This document shows positions 31,945-40,900 of a stretch of 64,000 bases of DNA, in pieces (within the stretch, counting starts at the first letter, position 1; each line of letters begins with the position of its first letter). Source of the DNA: Chitinophaga pinensis. Its GTDB lineage: Bacteria > Bacteroidota > Bacteroidia > Chitinophagales > Chitinophagaceae. The position numbers and the translations under genes were made by a program. The notes under the pieces are model-generated. The model did no database searches, was not told the DNA's origin, and worked only from the letters and a program-made list of their open reading frames with translations. Location: the NCBI GenBank assembly GCA_902167325.1, contig LR632930.1, positions 3,844,001-3,908,000 of the forward strand. The letters are read 5' to 3'.

Positions 31945-34900
31945 ATGGCGAGAATTTTATGCCCCCAGTATTTTAACCTTCCTATCCTGGCCCAATTGCC
32001 TGGCGTTTCTTTATTTGCCCGGTGGTTGCTGATCCCGCTGCTATGTATTTTTGCAGGAACGGGTAGTACTAACGGACAATCCTGCACCGGCTCGCTGGGC
32101 GACCCTGTGTTTAAGGAAACCTTTGGCGAAGCGCCAACCACCTCTAAGCCTACACTTGGAGGTGCCTTGCCGGCAGGGCTCACTACTTATACCTATTATT
32201 CCCCCGGTGTGGGCGGGCGGCCTACCGGTCCCTATCCCGGACAGTATACCATCAGCAACACCACCCGCGGGTATAACAATATTTATTTCGTGGACCGGCC
32301 AGACCATACCACGGGTACTTTCAAAGGATATTGCATGGTGGTGGACGCGCAGGCGGCTCCCGGTAAATTCTACGAACGTACCATTACAGGATTGTGCGCG
32401 GGTACCACCTTCGAGTTTTCTGCCTGGATGATGAACATCAACCCGCAAAACGGTGTTTCACGGCCAAGCCTCCGTTTCGATCTTATGGACGCCAATAACC
32501 CCAATGGCGCTCCCATCACTTCCGTATCAACAGGAGAGGTGGCTTACACGGCACCCGGCACCTGGGTACGCCTGGCGGGTTTGTTCCAGATGCCTTCCAC
32601 TACCAGCTCCGTCATCCTCCGGATATTCAGTAACACGCCTAACAGTAATGGTAACGACCTTGCACTCGACGATATCGCCTTTGCAGCCTGCGGCCCTCCC
32701 ATTACTTTTACGCAGGCAGCAGGTATAGTTTGTGCCGGTAGCGGCACCGGACTGGATGTATCCCTGCCAGCTGGGAGCTATTCATCTTATTTCTTCCAGC
32801 TGCAACGGCGTCCGCTGGGTACTACAGACTGGGATAATATAACCGGTGTGGTTTCCAATGGCGTCAGCAACCAGTATACTTTTCCTATTACCAATGCCAG
32901 GGCCGGTTTTGAATATCGTGTACTGGCAGCAGGCGGAGAGGCGGAGATGAGCAACGCCAATTGCCGTGTCGTATCTGCACCCATCGAATTAAAGGTGGTG
33001 GATTACAGTGTATCCATTACCGGCAACAGCCCGGTCTGCTATAACACTGCCGGCACCCTCACAGCTAATATCATTCCACGGCCGGGCACAGGTACGCCTG
33101 CCACCGGCTATATCTATACCTGGGAAACCAGTACTACCGGTACCGGCGGCTGGACTACAGTGGCCGGCCAAACCGGTGCCACCCTCAATACCGGCGCCCT
33201 TACCGCTACACAGTATTACAGGGTAACAGCCACCTTAGGAGCATGCCAGGGCGATGGAGTTTCCTCCGTATTCCAGCTTTCGGTAGAGCCAGAGCTGACA
33301 GCATCCCTTGAGCCGCTGGAAGCGATATGCCAGGGAACTACTGCTGCAAGACTCTTTTTCGGGATATCTTCCGGCAAAATCGACCGCTATTCCATCACGA
33401 GTACCGATATGCCAGGGTTTGTGCCGGTTTCACTGGCGGCCTTTTCTTCCGGAATCATACCTGTTACCATACCAGCCAATGTTCCCGCCGGTACCTACAA
33501 CTTTGCCATTACATTCAATGCATCCGGCGTCAATTGCAATACGCCGGCTTATCCCTTTACTTTAACAGTAGACGCTACGCCTTCTCCCGCAATTGCCGGC
33601 CCGGATCAGGCACTTTGTGCAGTTACCTCCACTACATTGGCGGCTACCGCCCCGGTAGCTGGAACAGGCACCTGGTCGCAGGTAAGCGGCCCGTCTACCG
33701 CTGCGTTCAGTGATGTGAATAGTCCGTCGGCTACCGTATCCGGACTCGTTGCCGGAACTTATACTTTGCGGTGGACGGTGAGCAATGGAAGATGCGCCAG
33801 TGTATCGGATGACGTTGAAATCACCATCAACAATGCACCCAGCGTCGCTAATGCAGGGCCGGATTATATTCAGTATAATAGTGGAAACTTCCTGTTTATA
33901 GGGAACATACCTGCCGTAGGTACCGGTGAATGGAGTGTGGCCAGTGGCCCGGCAGTTATTTCGAATCCCAATAATCCCCTTACCTCAGCCAGTATCCCGC
34001 CTAATACCAGCGCAACACTGGTGTGGACGATCACCAATGCTAACTGTCCGCCCTCACGCGATACGATGGTGATTCAGTACATTTCTCAGGCAGATATACA
34101 AATTGAGAAAACAGTAGAAGAGTCCGGGCCTTATATTGCAGGACAGGATTTTACCTATCGCATTGTGGTACGAAATGCAGGGCCGAGTGATAACCCTGCC
34201 GTATTAATCCGCGACAATCTTCCCGCAGCCTTTGTACCATCTTCCATACAGGCTACTGCCACCGGAGGCGCCGTAATCCTCAATAATCAATCCGCCGGCC
34301 GGCAGATCAGTGTAAATGCCAGTATTCCTGAAGGCAGTTCGATGGTAGTTATTCTGGCGGTAGGGAAAATAGACCCGTCTTTTGAAGGGGATCTTACCAA
34401 TACTGCTACCGCCACATCGCAGGATATCCCGGATCCTGACGGAGCTGCCAGCACGATAACGGTTCCGGTAGCAAGAAGGCCTTTCTTCGTGTCATCCAAA
34501 AGGGCACCATCGACGGTGGTAGCAGGGGCAGAACTCACGTTTGTGATCCGTAACGGAAATACCGGGCTGGGTAATGCGGTAAACGCCGTCTTCACCGATA
34601 ATATTTCTGCGAAGATGTCGAACGTACGCTGGGAGGCCTTTGCCACCGGCGGAGTTAACATTGTTTCCGGGGCTACTGGTACCGGCAACGCCATCAGTAT
34701 TACGGCAAATTATCCTGCCGGTGATACCGGTCACCTGTTTGTAACGGTAACCGGTACGGTTGTGTCAGGCGCTACGGGTACTATTGAAAATACGGCCACG
34801 GTTACGCCCGCTGAAACAACAGTTCCGCCGTCAGCATCCAATAACACATCCACCCTGATTATCAGCACACCGGGTGTATTGATAGATAAAGCCGGTCCAC

Positions 34901-37900
34901 CTAACCACGAAGCAACTGCCGGAGGTCCGATTACCTATACGATAACCGTCTTGAACAATGGGCCGAGCGATGCTGTCAATACCGTTATCACAGATAACAT
35001 TCCTGTATCCATTTCACAGGTGCAATGGTCGGCAATTGCGTTGGGTACCGCCACAATTACCACTGGGGCTACAGGTACTGGTAATTCAATACGGCTTACC
35101 GGTAATTTCCCGGCAGGCAGCAGTAATCGTGTTGTTATCAGTGTTTCAGGAATGGTAAGTCCGGATTTTGCCGGTACGATCGTGAACACCGCCGTGGCCG
35201 CTCCATCGGAGCCTGGTGTGCCGCCGGTAACAGACAGTGAGTCTGTCGTGGTCACCAAAAACGTGGATCTTTCCATTGTAAAGGCCGGCCCGGCTACAGC
35301 CACTGCAGGAGAACAGATTTCTTATACCATCACGGTGTCTAACAATGGCATCTCAAATTCTGTCAACTCGCTTATCCGCGATGTAATTTCGGCAAGCCTT
35401 ACCAATGCCAGCTGGACGGCAACGGTAGATCAGGGAACGGCAGTGATAACAGACGGCGCATCGGGGACGGGATCACTGGTTCAGGTGACTGCAAACATGA
35501 ATGCCGGTTCCACTATCCGTGTGGTAGTAAATGCAACCATACTTTCCGGTGTAACAGGTTCTATCTTCAATACCTCCACTGTAACACCTTCAGAGCCGGG
35601 TACTTCGCCGGTTACATCCGATCAGGTGGAAACGGTGGTTGCTTCTTCCGCAGCCCTCACGATCGGGAAAACTGGTCCGGATGCCGCACAGGCAGGCAGC
35701 AATATCACTTACGTGATCACCGTGGGTAATAATGGTCCCAGTAATGCCCGTAATCTTACCATTACTGACCTCGTGCCTGCTTCCATTCAGGAAACTTCCT
35801 GGCTTGCTATAGCCTTCGGCAATGCTACTATAAATGGTAATGCGTCTGGTACCGATAACAATATTTTACTCAACGGCAGCATTGCAGCGGGTAAGGATAA
35901 TCTCATCCGCATTGCGGTGTCTGGCAGGATTGATCCCGGTTATAGCGGAACACTCTCCAATACCGCCATAGTAACACCTTCCGAAGCCGGAAGCACCGGT
36001 GATACTGCCGTGAAGAATACGATTGTGACCCGTACTCCTGCACTGGCAATAACCAAGTCGGCTGTAGACTCCGTGCTGGCTGGCGACAGTATCGCTTATT
36101 CCATTACGGTAACCAACATCAGTACGGCCAACGCTGCCAATATTCAAATCACGGACATTGTGCCCCCGGAAATTACCGGCGTGAGATGGAATGCTGCCCC
36201 GGTTGGCCTGGCAACCATCAGCAGTGGTGCCACCGGTACGGGGAATAATGTGGCCATTACCGCCAATATCCCTGCTGGTAATGTTCACCGCATTGTTATC
36301 CGGATTACCGGTAAAACCAACCCTGCGGTAAACGGGCAAATCGTGAACACGGCCACCGCAACTCCTTCGGAACCGGGTACCACAGCGGTATCGGATACGG
36401 AAACGGTAGTGATCAGAAAGATACCGGCACTGGGGATACATAAAAACGGCCCGGCTAAACTGTCCGCCGGAGAACAGATTGTTTATACCATCATTGTAAA
36501 CAATACCAGTTCTTCCAATGCGGATAATGTTGCCATTGCTGACTTGATACCTGTACCAGTTACCAACGTAAGCTGGACTACAGCCACGCAGGGTTCCGCA
36601 TCCGTGGTTGGCGGCGCTGCCGGAACAGGAAATAGTCTTGCGGTTACTGCCAATATTCCCGGAGGCGGAGCCAGCAATGCAGTAATCATTACGGTTAAAG
36701 GAACCATCGATCCGCTTTATACGGGCACCTTCACCAATTCGGCTACCGCTACACCCACAGAGCCGGAAGCAGCGGCGGTAACTTCAGAAGTGGTGACCAC
36801 TACTGTTACCCGCGTTGCATCCGTGAGGATTCGCAAATCAGGCCCTTCAGTTGCTGCAGCGGGTGAGGGGGTAAATTATACACTGATCATTACCAATAGC
36901 GGTCCATCCACCGCTGAGGATGTTTTAATTACCGACGCGGTACCGGTTGTGCTTACGAATGTAACATGGAGCAGTGCTGCCAGTGGTGGTGCAGTTATTT
37001 CAGCGGGTGCAACGGGCACCGGTAATAATCTGACAGTTAAAGCCACTATCCCGGCATCCACCGGTTCAGTAACCATCAATATCAACGGACTGATCCGTCC
37101 GGATGCAGTTGTAGATACCATCCGCAACTTCGCCACAACAGTATCTGATGAAGCACCCGGCCAGCCGGTACGTTCGGATACAGTGGTAACCCTGCTGCAA
37201 AAAGTACCAGGGGTGCTGATCAGTAAAACGGCACCCTCAGAAGGTTTTGCGGGCGAAACTATCGTATACCGCGTCCGCATCGCCAACACGGGCCCCAGTA
37301 ATGGAAGAGGTATCGTAATCAGCGATACCATTCCTGCCACGATCATCAATCCCACATGGACCAGCACTGTATCCGGGAATGCACAGTTGACAGACGGAGC
37401 CACCGGCACAGGGAACATTCTTTTTGCGGTAGCAGATATGGCCGCCGGTTCGGGTAATGAAGTGATTTTTACCATTATGGGTACCATTGCTGATAACTTC
37501 GCGGGCAATGTGGTGAACACCGCCTTTGCCGACCCGGCAGAGCCGAATACCCCGCCGGTGAAGTCAACTATTACTACTACGGTTTCGCGAATAGCGAATA
37601 TTCAGATAGAGAAAACCGGTCCTGCAGTAACTGAAGCCGGCACACCGGGTCAATATATTCTGCGTATCACGAATGATGGTCCGGGCCGTGCGGATAATGT
37701 GACCATCAAAGATGATTTACCCGTTCAGATCCTGGGGGCTGCCTGGACGGCCGCTGCTGCGGGTGGCGCCGTAATCAACGGACCCGTATCCGGCACCGGT
37801 AATGTACTCACTACGGCCAGTCTGCCGCCAGACCCTAATGCTGAGGTGGTGATTACGATCGATGGTGTGCTCGATCCTTCCTTCGGCGGTTCCACATTCA

Positions 37901-40900
37901 CGAATACAGGTATTGCGCTGAATGACCCGGCCATTTCTCCGGTAGGGGATACTTCATCCGTTACCACTTTAGTGAACCGCGTGGCTAATCTGCGCGTAGT
38001 GAAAGCAGGGCCTGCCAATATAGGCGCGGGTGAACCCATCGAATATGTTATCAGGGTACAGAATGCCGGTCCTACGAATGTACTGGGCGCTGTATTCCAG
38101 GATATTGTTCCGGCAAGCATTCTTAATGTAACATGGACAACCCGCAGCCTTGGGAATGTGGCCAATGTAACTCCGGCATCCGGCGCAACAGGGAATATTT
38201 TACTGACGGCAGACCTTCCGGCAGATAGTGTGAGCATTCTTGAAATAACCGTTCGCGGAATTGTTTCACCCGCAGTCGTTAATGGTACCAGCATTGCCAA
38301 TACGGCCACTATTAACCTGCCACCGGGCAGCAACGCAACGGATCCTAACCCTGCGGATAACTCATCCACCGTTACCACCATCATAGATAATGATCCGGTG
38401 ATAAGGATTGCGAAAACCGGTCCTGCACTGGTGGATGTGGGCGATACCATCCGTTACCGTGTCGTGATCTCCAATGGCGGAGCCGGCAATATTACCAATG
38501 CACAGATTATAGATAATGTGCCGCCGGAAATCACCGTAACCGGATGGAACGCCACCGGTACCGGCACCGCAACAGTTACCGGCGCGGCTTCTGGTAACAC
38601 CAACAACATCGTTACCACAGCAGATATCCCGGTAGGCAACAACACGATCGTTATCACCATCAATGGTATTGTTACGGAGGCGGCGGGTAACACAATTATA
38701 AATACAGCCAGTGTTACTGCGGGTTCACATAAGGAAAGCTCGGTAACCACTTCAGTAAACCGTTCTACGGATATTTCCATCGTGAAATCTGGCCCGCAGG
38801 CCCGGAATGCAGGTGAGCCAGTATCTTACACGCTTATTGTACGTAATAACGGAAAGGTGTCGTCCGACGATCTGTTGATCGCTGATCAGATTCCGGCCAG
38901 TATTACGAATGTTACCTGGTCTGCCCAGGCATTCGGTAATGCATCCGTGCTGGACAGTGTGCGTATCGACAGTAGCGGTAATCTCATTTCACTCCCCGCG
39001 AAAATCGCGGGTGGCAAAGCGAATAACTATATCCTGATACAGGTACATGGTATCATTAGCCCAACAGCAGGCGGAACCGTTATTACCAATACGGCAAACG
39101 TAGCAGTCAATGACGTGGATGATTATAATCCCGCCAATAACGCCAGTGTGGTCATCACCGGCATCGGACAGCTCACGGGTGTATTGGTGCGGAAAACAGG
39201 GCCATCCACGGCACTGGCCGGTAATGATATTGCTTATGATATCGTAGTCCTTAACCAAGGCCCGTCAGATGCAATGGATGTTGCCATCAGCGACCTTGTT
39301 CCGCCAGAAATTGAGCATGTAGAATGGGTAGTATCCGTTACCGGCGGCGCGTCCATAACCGGGCCGTTTAATGGAACAGGAAACAATGTTGCCACCACGG
39401 CTAACATCCCGGGAGGCAGGGGGAACCTGGTAGTACTCAGCATCAATGGTAAAATCAACAGCGACTTTAGCGGAACATTGAAGAACACCGCAGTAGTAAG
39501 CGGACCTGATGTGCCTGCCATTGCTGATTCCGCCATTACCGATGTCGGGAAACAGGTAACACTGAAGATCCGGAAAGATGGGCCTGCCCGTGTGTTGGCA
39601 GGCGATCAGATGCAATATATCCTCACTGTCAACAATGCCGGTCCGGCCAATGCAAGAGGAGCAGTTATTTCCGATACGATTGACAACAGGCTGAATAACA
39701 TTAGCTGGACGGCCACAGCTGCAAACGGTGCCACTATTGCCACTGGCGCCACAGGGTCCGGACCCACCATACGGGTGGAAGGCGATCTTCCTGCAGTGGC
39801 GGGCGCAGCCATCACCGTTATAGTGACCGGTACAGTGAATGAAGACGCTTCAGGTACTATCACCAATACCGCATCCGTATTGGGAAGTGAGCCGGGAGAT
39901 GTTCCGGTGGTTTCGCCTCCGGTAACCACCGTGATTGTTCGCGAATCAAACCTTACTATTGATAAAACTGGTCCGTCTAATCTGTTTGCCGGCGAATCTG
40001 TCAGCTACACGCTCCGTGCCGGTAATGCCGGTCCCGCCAGCAGCAAGGGCGTTGCTATTACCGATGCGGTACCTGCATCGATAGGGCATGTAACATGGCA
40101 GGTAACGGGCACAACGGGTGGGGCAGTGGTACTGACAGGACAAACCGGCACCGGAAACAACGTACTTGTTACAGCCGATATGCCGGCAGGATCTTCTCTG
40201 CTGATCACAGTTACAGGTAAAACGGATTCCTCCTTCGCCGGAAATCTCCGTAATACCGCCATCATTACTCCGTCAGAAGCAGGCAATGATCCGGATACAT
40301 CCACAGTAGAAACGAATGTAACACTGCAGCCCAATGTGCAGATCACGAAAAGCGGCCCGGCTACGGTAGTGGCAGGTGCTCCGATTACATGGACTGTTAC
40401 CGCCACTAATGCAGGTCCGAGTCTTGCCAAAGACGCGCTCATTTCCGATGATATTCCGGCCTCCATTTTAAACATATCCTGGAGTGCGGCAGTTACCGGC
40501 AATGCCTGGTTAACCGGACCGGCTTCCGGTACAGGTACCCCCGTCAATTTAACCGCCGGCATTCCACCGGGAAGTGCGCACAGCGTGATACTGACCATTG
40601 TTGGCAGGGTAGCGCCTGATCACAGGGATTCGATATTTAATACTGCGATCATTCGCCCCGTAGAACCCGGCGCAACGCCGGATACTGCCACCTCAGCTAC
40701 GGAAGTAACTGCGCAGCCCAAACTGCTGGTGGAGAAAAACGGTCCTGCTACGGCAGTAGCCGGCCAGGCCATCCGGTATAATATCCGCATTGCCAATCAG
40801 GGTCAGAGCGATGCAATAAATACACAGATCACAGATATGGTTCCTGCCCCGATCACGAATGTACAATGGGCGGCCACTACCTTAGGCTCCGCTACCATTA